Origin: JABMQF01 sp964563755
Lineage (GTDB): Archaea; Nanobdellota; Nanobdellia; Woesearchaeales; UBA11576
Assembly (NCBI GenBank): GCA_964563755.1
Contig: CAZLYC010000002.1
Coordinates: forward strand, 222,122-286,121
Reading direction: 5' to 3'
Length of the DNA stretch: 64,000 nucleotides
Numbering within the stretch: the stretch's first letter is position 1; every line of letters starts with the position of its first letter. Of this stretch, positions 49,949 to 58,665 are shown piece after piece. A program made the position numbers and the translations under genes. Under the pieces are notes generated by a model. The model was given only the letters and a program-made list of their open reading frames with translations. It searched no databases and had not been told where the DNA came from.

Positions 49949-50386
49949 ATGGTTGCGAAGAAAAAGAGGACTCTGCTTATAGGAAAGAAATTGCCTATAC
50001 TCCTTGTCTGCATAGCGCTGATAACTGTCGGCCTTGTGCTGCTTTTCTTCTCTCTTTACGCGATATTCAAGGTTGACGTGATAAAGATGACAATACAGGT
50101 GTCTGACCGTTCTGCGTTCAATACAGATACTGAATTCATAAATTTTGGAAGGGCGATAAATGGTGCTTCGAGCACCCGTGTCCTTGTGATTTCACATTCT
50201 CACACCAAGCCTCTTCTGCTTCATTTCAAGGTCTCTGGAAATATCTCTCAGTTAGTCTCTGCTCCAGATGATTTCTATCTTGAACCGAATCTTGGCAAGG
50301 AAGTGTCAATAACTGCCACAGTTCCCATGGGCGCGGAGAAAGCCAAGTATGAAGGCGAGCTGACAGTCTATTTCAGGAGAATATAA
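49949..50386 (+). CDS. Small membrane-anchored protein ending the surface operon
   Basis: 145 aa. A basic N-terminus with KKKR, a membrane segment at about 17-40, then an outside beta-sandwich-like domain (FGRAINGASSTRVLVISHSH, LGKEVSITATVPMGAEKAKYEGELTVYF read in parts) typical of small Ig-like or DUF-type surface domains. Not recognised further. It ends 14 nt before hairpin element D. Confidence 0.75.
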   Translation: MVAKKKRTLLIGKKLPILLVCIALITVGLVLLFFSLYAIFKVDVIKMTIQVSDRSAFNTDTEFINFGRAINGASSTRVLVISHSHTKPLLLHFKVSGNISQLVSAPDDFYLEPNLGKEVSITATVPMGAEKAKYEGELTVYFRRI

Positions 50387-50400
50387 GCAAAAAAAGTTTA

Positions 50401-50501
50401 CACCGCCACAGCACTAGCGAGCTAACAAAATAGTATTCTTATTAACGATTTACTCAGATAAAAATGTAGATTTCCTGTAAAAGCGAGCGGCAGTAGCGGT
50501 G
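50401..50501 (+). repeat. GCGAGC-box hairpin element, copy D
   Basis: 101-nt element in the convergent gap after the surface operon. Outer arms CACCGCCAC and GTAGCGGTG pair with one mismatch; CTA-GCGAGC and GCGAGC boxes are present. It is nearly the inverse of copy C2 along its full length, including interior TTTACTCAGATAAA, so C2 and D are recent copies. Confidence 0.83.
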
Positions 50502-50510
50502 TTAGAAGAT

Positions 50511-50530
50511 GCTCGCTAGGTGGCATTGCT
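50511..50530 (-). repeat. Truncated end of a GCGAGC-box element
   Basis: The 20-nt inverse of the first 20 nt of copy C1 (AGCAATGCCACCTAGCGAGC). It sits next to copy D just as C1 sits next to C2, so the C1-C2 pair was copied as a unit and one member later lost most of its length. Confidence 0.75.
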
Positions 50531-50535
50531 GTTGC

Positions 50536-51138
50536 TTATTCTTTTGCGCTCACGTATACGGCATATCCTGATTTCCTTGCTATCTCTCTTGCGTTGCCGA
50601 ACGTCTCCTGCATCTTTTTCATGAGTGTAGTGCCACCCTTGTTAGGCCGTGCTACAATCTGCAGAAGCCCATTTTTCACCAGGTGTTCTTTTGACTCATC
50701 AATAAGCTTAAAGCAAACCTCTTTTCCTGCGGACTGCGGCGGGTTAAGGAGTATTGTGTCAAACTCCAGCTTGGCGAGCTCTTTGTTTGAAAAAGAGTCT
50801 CCCTGTAGGACTGTCGCTCCTGTTTTGTTGAGTTCAGAATTCATTTTTGAGAGTCTCACTGCCCTACTGTTCGTGTCGCTCATGAAAATTTCAGCGGAAG
50901 GATGGAGTTTCTTTATCGCGACACCGACGACGCCGTATCCGCAGCCTAAATCGAGGACTTTGGCATTGTCTGGCACCAAGGATTTGTCTATCAGGACTTT
51001 CGTACCCCTGTCCAGCTGGTCTGTTGAAAAGACGCCCGCAGCAGTGTAGATTTCAAACTCTACTCCTGCGACCGCTATCTTGATCTTCTTCGGCTTGAAT
51101 TCGCTTGTCTGTTTTTCGTCGTAGTAGTGTTCAGCCAT
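50536..51138 (-). CDS. RsmC/TrmN6-like class I methyltransferase
   Basis: 200 aa. SAM motif I VLDLGCGYGVVGVAIKK (near residue 60), motif II IFMSDTNSRAVR and the nucleic-acid amino-methylating motif NPPQ (near 130) indicate an RNA guanine-N2 or similar base methyltransferase. Last gene of the surface-protein operon, overlapping the upstream gene by 8 nt, although its job is unrelated. Not assigned to a specific rRNA position. Confidence 0.86.
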   Translation of the reverse strand: MAEHYYDEKQTSEFKPKKIKIAVAGVEFEIYTAAGVFSTDQLDRGTKVLIDKSLVPDNAKVLDLGCGYGVVGVAIKKLHPSAEIFMSDTNSRAVRLSKMNSELNKTGATVLQGDSFSNKELAKLEFDTILLNPPQSAGKEVCFKLIDESKEHLVKNGLLQIVARPNKGGTTLMKKMQETFGNAREIARKSGYAVYVSAKE

Positions 51139-52393
51139 TTTGAGCAGGCGGTTGTGTTGTTGGTTGTTGTTTATCTCCTTTTTGTTTTTTTAGCTTGAAA
51201 ATGAGAACACCTATTACGGCAAGCAGCGCAAGTACTATTAGTATGAGATATGAGTTGTTCTGTATATCCAGCTCGTCAGGTGCGGATATCGCGCGTCCTA
51301 TCATCATCTCTCTTGCGACTATCTTGTTTGTATAGACCTCTAATTCGAACATCTTCTGGCTCATCTTGTTAGCATAATGCAGTATTATCCTTGCGTTGTA
51401 TACACCAGGCAAAACGTTTTTGGTGTACCAATACCCTTCAAGCGCGCCTATCTGGTGCGACTGTATGTCTGTCGCGACTGTCTTGAAGTTAGTATATTCC
51501 TTTCCTGCAGGGTCTGTTATCTGCATCTCCGCGTATACATTCTTTAGTTCAGTGCCCCATGCGTTATAGAGAAGTATATCGAACTTCGCGACTTCCCCGA
51601 GGACGAATTCGTTGACGACAAGACTTTTTATCTCTATATTCAGTTCTCCTATCGTGAATGTGGTCTCTGTCTTTAGCTCGACTCCGTCATAGCTTAGTGT
51701 AGCGACTGCTTTGTAATCGCCAGAGTCATATTGTTTGTCTGATGCTGCTGAGAATTTATGGTTGTCTCCAGCCCCAATTGATGCAGTTTCTGTTGATATT
51801 GAATCTATCAGCTTTCCTGACAGATCATATATCTCAATTTTCACGCTTGCCGAGTCTATCTTTTTCTTTCCTTTGTTGAATACGGGAATGTCTATGTTTA
51901 TCGGCTTACCGAACTCAGTATCTAACACATATATCCTTGCCTCTGCATACTTGTCAGGGTAAGGAACATCGATTATAAGTTGAGATATGACTGCCAGGTC
52001 TGCTTTCACAATCGCATTCTCGCTTCCAGTGGTCGGTGTTGTGCCTACTGCGACTATTTCTATAGGATGCTCACCTGCAGTCTCTATTTTATCAGGCATA
52101 GTTAGCTCTATAGTCACCTTCTTGCTCTGGTCTGTCTCGATGAGATTGAGCATCTGTGGGCTTATCTTTACATTCTTGGACAGGTCTCCTCGTGCATACA
52201 CTATCACGTCGAGAATCTCCTTCGCGTTGTTAACTATTTCTATGTCGTATGTAACAGTCTGTCCCGGCAGAAAATCAAAATTCCTCTTTGAAGGAGCTAT
52301 GCCTATAGCTGTTGCCGTGAACGACAGCATTATGAGAGCGATTGCTATATTGATGCACAGATTTGCAGTTTTTGCTGTGTTTCTGACTCTCAT
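51131..52393 (-). CDS. Secreted surface protein with C-terminal anchor, paralog
   Basis: 420 aa. Signal peptide (about 10-32), then IGIAPSKRNFDFLPGQTVTYDIEIVN, Ig-like repeats (including TFTIGELNIEIKSLVVNEFVLG and VYAEMQITDP), and a membrane segment at about 372-395 with a Lys/Gln-rich tail. Paralogous to the products at 48133-49293 and 58666-59907 (GPSRQILSFVPGE and VYAEMTIED). Start overlaps the giant gene's stop by 4 nt. Confidence 0.85.
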   Translation of the reverse strand: MRVRNTAKTANLCINIAIALIMLSFTATAIGIAPSKRNFDFLPGQTVTYDIEIVNNAKEILDVIVYARGDLSKNVKISPQMLNLIETDQSKKVTIELTMPDKIETAGEHPIEIVAVGTTPTTGSENAIVKADLAVISQLIIDVPYPDKYAEARIYVLDTEFGKPINIDIPVFNKGKKKIDSASVKIEIYDLSGKLIDSISTETASIGAGDNHKFSAASDKQYDSGDYKAVATLSYDGVELKTETTFTIGELNIEIKSLVVNEFVLGEVAKFDILLYNAWGTELKNVYAEMQITDPAGKEYTNFKTVATDIQSHQIGALEGYWYTKNVLPGVYNARIILHYANKMSQKMFELEVYTNKIVAREMMIGRAISAPDELDIQNNSYLILIVLALLAVIGVLIFKLKKQKGDKQQPTTQPPAQNG

Positions 52394-55300
52394 GATTGCG
52401 CTCCGTAGAATACAAGTCCTGTTATCTTCATTCCCGGCGGCTCGTCAACAGGTACATGCACTTTAAGGTCTATCTCTGCTGTGTCATTCATGTCTCTCCA
52501 GCTTAGCCTGTCGATGAGTTTCATTATTGTCGTCACATTTATCCAGCTGGTCGCTGAACCTGTCCAGTTGAAAGAGTCTATCTCTGTGGAATTATCTATC
52601 TTTAGCTGGAAGTCTGAATCTGTCACGGATTCTCCGATAAAGAAGCTCTGGTTCTGCGTGACATTGATTACCTTGGCGAATAAGTTACCGTCGCTCAGTA
52701 TGAGGAGCGGAGGAGGGAGGTCATCTGCGGTATCGTTTGTCTCGTCGTTGGTTGCATCGCCGAAATCTACTGTATCTACAAGGAACTGTAGTGCCAGGTA
52801 TGGCATTATTGAGAAGTTCCATGAGTCTGACCAGTTGCCGTAGAAATAGCCATCATATGCCCTTACGCTCCAGTTGTATGTTCCGCACTCATCATATGTG
52901 CCGAGCTCATATATTGGCGTGTAGTTTGTGGCGGATATGTTTGTGTCAGATATGTCTGAGCATAGCTCGCTTGTTATGTTTATCTCGTAAGTCAATGTCT
53001 GGTTGTCAGGGTCGTATCCTTGCTCCCAGATGAACGTTATTGTCCTGTTTATGAGCGTGTTGTTTCCATTATTAGGGTATGTGAGATTCACTTTATAGGG
53101 GGGCATCCCTACAAGAGTCGTCAGGTTGTTTGTTATCTCCGCATCATGGCCTTTTGACTTACCTAAGAAATGCCCTGGATGTGTCTCATTAATCGAGTTT
53201 ATTGGTATGTCGACGACAAACCAGAACATGGCAGTATCATTCTCATCCATGTCTGAGACTGTCCTGTTAGGCGGGTCTGAATCCCATATTAGCTTGAGTG
53301 TCCCTGCCTCTGTGCCTGCATCAACAGTAGGTACGAATGGATCTATAAGTATAGAGCCGTGTATCTGTGTTATGTTGGGCGAGTCTATTCCTTCCATGTC
53401 TATGACCCAGTCGTATTGTATGTTGTCGTAGTATGGGTCCCTCAATATACCTCGTGTGTCTGTTATCGTCTGCGTGACGTATATCTCGAACCTGTATGAT
53501 TTGCCTATAGTGAAGTTTATGCTCTCGAGGTCATAATATTCTCCTAAGAATGTGCCGTTGTATGCTCTTTCGCTCTCGTTAAGACCAGTCACGTCCCATA
53601 CCTTCAATGATTCATTGTAATCAGGGGCTTTTCCTGCTCCTGCTCCCGGGTCTCCCGGGCTAAGGTACAATACTGCCCAATCAGGTCCGTCTGAGAGATT
53701 CTCTATTACCTGGAAATTGTTGTCTGTGCAGTTTCTGTCGTCGAAGTTCCAGTCAGCGCATTTCCAGAAGTACAGTCCTGTGCCTTCGCCATATGTGAAG
53801 TTTATCTTGGCTTGAGTGAAATAAAACAAGGGATTGGTCCACCATGCTATCGATTCTGTCCAGTTGTAAATCTCATAAGGCTTGTCTGTCTCATATTCGG
53901 CAGTGTCCTCTAATCTGGTGAAGTTGAGTATGATAGGAGGGAACGTCACATCTATGTATGTTATCTCCTTAAGCGAGCCATTTTCAGGTATTATTGTTAT
54001 ATTGTATGTATCTCCGCGGTCAAGTTCGAAGAAGTATTCTGCGTCATCTGTCCAGACCAGGTGGCCTGTGGAATTATAGACATATATTGATGAGTTCACC
54101 ATGTTGTGGCGTGAGTCTGTTATTGTTCCGCTGACATTTGTGGTGTTATATGATTTTATCAGTAGCGTGCCTGTATACGCCGAGGAGACATTGTTGAATG
54201 TGAAGTTGTCATATCCGTAGATATTATAAGTGTACAAGCCAGGCGCAAGATTGAATGTGTCAAGAGTGTCGAAATAATATAGTCCTATACCTGTTGGCGT
54301 ATTTGGTCCTGTCATCGAATAGTTTATTCCGCCTATCTCAACTAATGCTCCCAGGACCACAGTCTCATTTTCAAACCATCTTTTTTCGCCAGCAGTTATG
54401 TTTGCGGTGAAGTTGACTATATCTCCCTGGTAGATTGGGTCGGGAGTGTCATTTGCGCTGAGGATGACTGGAGGCGTATTGACATAGAAATGTGTCATAG
54501 CTATTTCTACGTCCCCCTGCTTGTTTATGACTGCGACTTGCCATGTGCCGCTGAGTTCAGTGTCATTTATGTAATAATTATCGTCTGCCGACTGGAGCAT
54601 ATCGACGGGTATGTATGGGCTTGTCCTTCTTACAGTCGCGTTGGGATCTATGAACTGGAAATATACATTCGCCATGTTTAGCGCGTATGCCTGAGTATAT
54701 ACTGTCTGTGTCTGGCTGAAGTATTCCTGCGCATTCATGAATCCTGAATCTTCATATACCACAATCTGCTGCGCTGTAACGTTATCTCTTGCAAGGCCAT
54801 AGCCTCCGTTTGATGATGAAGTGACATTATAGTATATTATGTCTGTTGTGTTTACTGGTGTATCTGATGGTATCACTAGTTTGACCAGTATTATCTTTGT
54901 CACGCCATTTACCCCGAAAGTCCCTGCATCGATTATTGAGTTGCTGTTTGTGTCTGTCAGAGGAGTTATGTAGTCTGAATAATAGAAAGATATGTCAAAG
55001 GGTTGTGTCTGATTATAAGTTATGTCCACAACGCCGGATTCATTCGAGACATAGGTTATTGTGTGTGTCAGGTATATTGTCCTGCCTTTTCCTGCTGCGG
55101 TCGTTATGTTGGGCGTTATCGAAAGTTTTTCTGACACGGTAGTCTTGTCATACGCCCGGCCGTATTCACCATACGTCGAGTTAGCGATGACTGTTGTATT
55201 GTCTATCGTGCCTATTGTCGCTGATGCTGGTACGGCTATCCTGACCTTGAGATATGTGTAGAATCCTTCCATTATATATCCCACATCAAGTTTACCGTCG

Positions 55301-58230
55301 ATATTTGTGTCTGTCAGCTGTGTTCCATTGTAGTAATGTAGCGTGACATTGTATCCTTGAGATGATGCTGCCTGGACATTGACTATCGCTGTGATATCAT
55401 TATTGTATATCTTGTGTAGGTAGTCTATTGTAGTGCCCTTGACAGCAAAACCTATGTTGTTTGGAACCAGGGCTATCGCACCGACTATTGTAGTGTCGAC
55501 TATTGTCGCGTTTGTCGTGTTGCTGTATTTTGAGAATGCCCTTATCGTTGTTGTATCTATATCTCCTGAGATAGCTGCTGAAGGGATTGTCACGTTCGCG
55601 TATATTCTATATCCGTATGCTGGCAGGATGTATCCTGTATCGACTCGTCCGTCACCGTCTGTATCTGTGATCAGAGTGCCATTTGAGAAATATAATGCGA
55701 CAGTATACCCTGGCAATGTGCCTGTTATGTTGAAGTTGTATATGTCTGGCATGTTTCCTGTGTTCCTTATCGTGTGCCAGTGGAGGACTGATGTGCCGTT
55801 CTTTCCGCTTGATGTGCTGTTCGGGTAGAACTTTATTCTGTATGATCTTGTGTCCCATTTTGCTGCGTTGTCTTCAAGCTGTGATGGTATGTTTGTACCG
55901 CCTCCTAATGCTGTTGCGATGTGTCCCACTATGGGCGAGCAGGATGTCATGTTGAGTTCAGACCATCTTATCCTGTATTCTATCTCTATTCCTTCTTCTG
56001 AACCTCCGGGCATGTTTGATTCGAGGTCTATTGGGTTGGTTATTCCTCCGGGCTCATCTACGCCATCTCCGGTGACAGGGTCTCCTCCTGTGACGTTAGA
56101 AGGTGAATAGTTGTATAGTGATGTCTCGTATTTTCCATTCGAGCCTGACCAGCCAGTCACAAGCACTCTGTCTGTAAAATTAAGTCTATCATTGAGATTT
56201 GTGTCGAAGTAATTGTCTATTCCTATTACGTTACTTCCTCCTGATGATCTTCTCATGTACATCCATAGCCATTCTTCATTCCACGTAAATGCGTATTTCC
56301 TTATGTCCTTGTCTGCGGTCTGGGTTACATCTGGGTCTGTGATTCCGCTGACTCCGTCGTTTATCACGTTGTCAGGGTCTGAAAGGATTGCTGACCAGTC
56401 AGTCATGTTTCCGTCGACTGTTATGTTGAGCAGGGTGTATTGTGAATCTGAAGTGCATAATGTTGGAGTTATTGTCACGTTTATTGATGATGTTGAAGAG
56501 AGTCCTAACGAGTCTGTCGCAGTGAGAGTTATTGTGTGGTTTCCGGGTGTGAGCGTCGCTATCAGGATGTCTGTGCCGAAACCCAGTCTTCCGTCCTTAT
56601 TTGAGCTCCAGACCATCTTGAATCCGCTGAGGTTGCCGTCTTCATAGTCATACGCGACTCCCGTGAAAGGTATATCATATCCTTGCATGAACTGAGAGTT
56701 GGTTGCGGGGCTTGTTATGAAGACAGAAGGCGCCGTGGCATTTATTATATGGACAGTCCTGGTTGTTGTGGCTGCTGTATTGTTTTGGTTGTCTGTGCAG
56801 TTTATTGACCAGTTGTAGTCTGCGTAAGGCAGATCGTATAGGCTGAAACTCTGTTCAGCATTCTTGTTTATTGAATTGTTGGTCTGGTTGAGAGTATTGT
56901 TTATTGCAAGCGAGCATTCTGTGATATTATTTATGTCGCTGACAGTGTATCTGAATGTTATATTTGGAGTCTCCTTGTATTTTCCATCAGGGTAGTCTAT
57001 TATGAAAATCGTGGGAGGCTGGTCGTCCCAGATTGTCATAGGGAAACGGACATTTGACGGCGTCGCTCCCTGCCAATACATGTACGCTAACTTATTATTT
57101 TTAACATTAGTGACGTTTATGCAGTACGCGGCTCCTATCCTCTCTCCTGGAGCAAGGTCTACATAGCTGCTGTATGGAAGGACATGGCTTATTGTACTGG
57201 TTGTTGTTGCTGCAGTGCACATGTTTGAAGCTGATTGTGTTGAGTTGGCGAAGTTATACTCTCCTGATGCGTTGACCTTCAGCATTCTCACAAAAATGTA
57301 CGCGACCGCGGTTGTGGAATCGCATCCTCCGTAAGTCGTGAAGTTCCATGTTCCATTGACGGTAACTCTTTCTGTCCAGTTGTTCGCTATCCATTTGTCT
57401 GTCCAGCATTTTACACCTGTCGTTGAAAGGCTGAGTGTTCCGGATGTGACTTGTTGTGCAGGCGGTGTTTGGTTTCGCATCTGCCTGTAAGATGCGTATT
57501 GTGTATCGCTCGCGTTCAGCAGGTAGTATGTAGATATGTTCTGCTCGCCGAATCCCGGGTCATTAGGGCTGACTAGGACAGTGTATTCCGTGCCAGGAAT
57601 CATATCCTGTATCTTCACCCACTCTCCCATGCATGTGCTTTGCAAAAAGTCCCAATCTTTGCATTTGAAGAGCGCGTTTCCTTTCGCTGTTGCTGTGAAT
57701 TCTCCATCTGTGAAGTTTGCTAAGCTGAAGTCAAGAGCATATAGCTGGTTCCATTCTTCTGTGGTGCCTATATCTTCTAGTCCTACAACTAGTGTTAAGT
57801 TCGCCTTCGCGCCTCTGAGTTTTATCTTCTTGACTATAGATGAGCTTGGCGTTATGTCTACAGTGTAATTATCCTCGGCAGGATTTTCCTGCAGAACATC
57901 AAGAGAATGCCTTACATCCCTTCCTCTGCTGTCTTTTATGATTAGAGACGGAGGGACTGCCTGCTCTGCAGCTGTTTCATTTGATATATTCTGCTCGACA
58001 GAGAAATTTGATTCTGACATATTCTCTTCGAGAACGACAAATCCGCTTATCCTGCCATAAGTGAGTATCATGATTGATATCAAGACTATAGCGAAGAATA
58101 CTGCGAGGACTACGTTTGTCAGTTTGAGCTCTTCTTGTTTAGGCGGCATAGGGACTTTGTCTATTTCGCCGACTGCATGAAGCTCTGCACGTATCTTTTC
58201 TATCTCTTCATTTGCCTGTTTTATTGTCAT
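52390..58230 (-). CDS. Giant membrane-anchored surface protein (1946 aa)
   Basis: A single uninterrupted gene. Short cytosolic N-terminus, anchor at about 35-60, then outside to the end (type II). Domains seen in order: a sandwich domain with CKDWDFLQSTC (near 190), a TTG-type domain with WTDKWIANNWTERVTVNG, Ig/cadherin-like repeats with PDGKYKETPNITFRY and TLTATDSLGLSSTS, a DOMON-like carbohydrate-binding domain (WNEEWLWMYMRRSSGG), repeated EF-hand-like DTDGDGRVD and DTNIDGKLD motifs, further Ig-like domains, and a C-terminal module with DPDNQTLTYEIN and VDFGDATN. It is extremely rich in Asn-X-Ser/Thr sequons. It probably forms or decorates the cell envelope or mediates adhesion. Confidence 0.85.
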   Translation of the reverse strand: MTIKQANEEIEKIRAELHAVGEIDKVPMPPKQEELKLTNVVLAVFFAIVLISIMILTYGRISGFVVLEENMSESNFSVEQNISNETAAEQAVPPSLIIKDSRGRDVRHSLDVLQENPAEDNYTVDITPSSSIVKKIKLRGAKANLTLVVGLEDIGTTEEWNQLYALDFSLANFTDGEFTATAKGNALFKCKDWDFLQSTCMGEWVKIQDMIPGTEYTVLVSPNDPGFGEQNISTYYLLNASDTQYASYRQMRNQTPPAQQVTSGTLSLSTTGVKCWTDKWIANNWTERVTVNGTWNFTTYGGCDSTTAVAYIFVRMLKVNASGEYNFANSTQSASNMCTAATTTSTISHVLPYSSYVDLAPGERIGAAYCINVTNVKNNKLAYMYWQGATPSNVRFPMTIWDDQPPTIFIIDYPDGKYKETPNITFRYTVSDINNITECSLAINNTLNQTNNSINKNAEQSFSLYDLPYADYNWSINCTDNQNNTAATTTRTVHIINATAPSVFITSPATNSQFMQGYDIPFTGVAYDYEDGNLSGFKMVWSSNKDGRLGFGTDILIATLTPGNHTITLTATDSLGLSSTSSINVTITPTLCTSDSQYTLLNITVDGNMTDWSAILSDPDNVINDGVSGITDPDVTQTADKDIRKYAFTWNEEWLWMYMRRSSGGSNVIGIDNYFDTNLNDRLNFTDRVLVTGWSGSNGKYETSLYNYSPSNVTGGDPVTGDGVDEPGGITNPIDLESNMPGGSEEGIEIEYRIRWSELNMTSCSPIVGHIATALGGGTNIPSQLEDNAAKWDTRSYRIKFYPNSTSSGKNGTSVLHWHTIRNTGNMPDIYNFNITGTLPGYTVALYFSNGTLITDTDGDGRVDTGYILPAYGYRIYANVTIPSAAISGDIDTTTIRAFSKYSNTTNATIVDTTIVGAIALVPNNIGFAVKGTTIDYLHKIYNNDITAIVNVQAASSQGYNVTLHYYNGTQLTDTNIDGKLDVGYIMEGFYTYLKVRIAVPASATIGTIDNTTVIANSTYGEYGRAYDKTTVSEKLSITPNITTAAGKGRTIYLTHTITYVSNESGVVDITYNQTQPFDISFYYSDYITPLTDTNSNSIIDAGTFGVNGVTKIILVKLVIPSDTPVNTTDIIYYNVTSSSNGGYGLARDNVTAQQIVVYEDSGFMNAQEYFSQTQTVYTQAYALNMANVYFQFIDPNATVRRTSPYIPVDMLQSADDNYYINDTELSGTWQVAVINKQGDVEIAMTHFYVNTPPVILSANDTPDPIYQGDIVNFTANITAGEKRWFENETVVLGALVEIGGINYSMTGPNTPTGIGLYYFDTLDTFNLAPGLYTYNIYGYDNFTFNNVSSAYTGTLLIKSYNTTNVSGTITDSRHNMVNSSIYVYNSTGHLVWTDDAEYFFELDRGDTYNITIIPENGSLKEITYIDVTFPPIILNFTRLEDTAEYETDKPYEIYNWTESIAWWTNPLFYFTQAKINFTYGEGTGLYFWKCADWNFDDRNCTDNNFQVIENLSDGPDWAVLYLSPGDPGAGAGKAPDYNESLKVWDVTGLNESERAYNGTFLGEYYDLESINFTIGKSYRFEIYVTQTITDTRGILRDPYYDNIQYDWVIDMEGIDSPNITQIHGSILIDPFVPTVDAGTEAGTLKLIWDSDPPNRTVSDMDENDTAMFWFVVDIPINSINETHPGHFLGKSKGHDAEITNNLTTLVGMPPYKVNLTYPNNGNNTLINRTITFIWEQGYDPDNQTLTYEINITSELCSDISDTNISATNYTPIYELGTYDECGTYNWSVRAYDGYFYGNWSDSWNFSIMPYLALQFLVDTVDFGDATNDETNDTADDLPPPLLILSDGNLFAKVINVTQNQSFFIGESVTDSDFQLKIDNSTEIDSFNWTGSATSWINVTTIMKLIDRLSWRDMNDTAEIDLKVHVPVDEPPGMKITGLVFYGAQS

Positions 58231-58231
58231 G

Positions 58232-58633
58232 TTAGTTAGGCATTATTTTTTTCTTTACCCTGCTGTAGCAGGTCCAGATTGTCCTGTCGTCGCGGTTTAT
58301 CAGGGAAGCTATCTCGTGGAAAGAAAGGTTTCCTGCATCTTTTAGGTGCGCAGTTATGCTCTCGAGCGGCGCAAATGTCCTGTTCTTGAATATATCTACA
58401 GGTATCTCTACAACGTGCTCTGCATATTTCATCTGCCTTGGAGCCTGCTCTCGTTTCTTCTTGACACGGTTATAGCATGTCCATATTGTCCTGTCATCCC
58501 TTCCGACGAGGAGAGCAATCTCATGGTATGAGAGGCCTTTTTCATCTTTTAGGTATTCTGAGATTGATTCAAGCGGAGCAAGCTCTCTATCTAAGAATAT
58601 GGAGGAGGGTACTGTCGTGTATTTATCTCTCAA
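58232..58633 (-). CDS. Tandem sigma-region-4-like HTH protein in surface operon
   Basis: 133 aa, two near-identical halves of about 60 residues. Each has a PLESI-x-LKD stretch, then the helix-turn-helix LS[YF]HEIA and L(V/I)xRDDRTIWTC followed by RVKKK. The recognition helix pattern resembles sigma region 4 or Sigma70_r4-like HTH. No ATG exists; the TTG at 58633 follows AGGA. It sits between the two giant surface genes with a 1-nt gap to the next, so it may regulate this operon (inference). Confidence 0.78.
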   Translation of the reverse strand: MRDKYTTVPSSIFLDRELAPLESISEYLKDEKGLSYHEIALLVGRDDRTIWTCYNRVKKKREQAPRQMKYAEHVVEIPVDIFKNRTFAPLESITAHLKDAGNLSFHEIASLINRDDRTIWTCYSRVKKKIMPN

Positions 58634-58665
58634 ATCCTGCTCTTTTTGCTTGCGTGTCTCTTCTT

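Noticed and set aside
20476..50530. Hairpin elements as integron attC sites or CRISPR repeats.
   Set aside because: No integrase or cas genes are present, the GCGAGC boxes are direct repeats rather than the inverted attC boxes, and spacing is not periodic.
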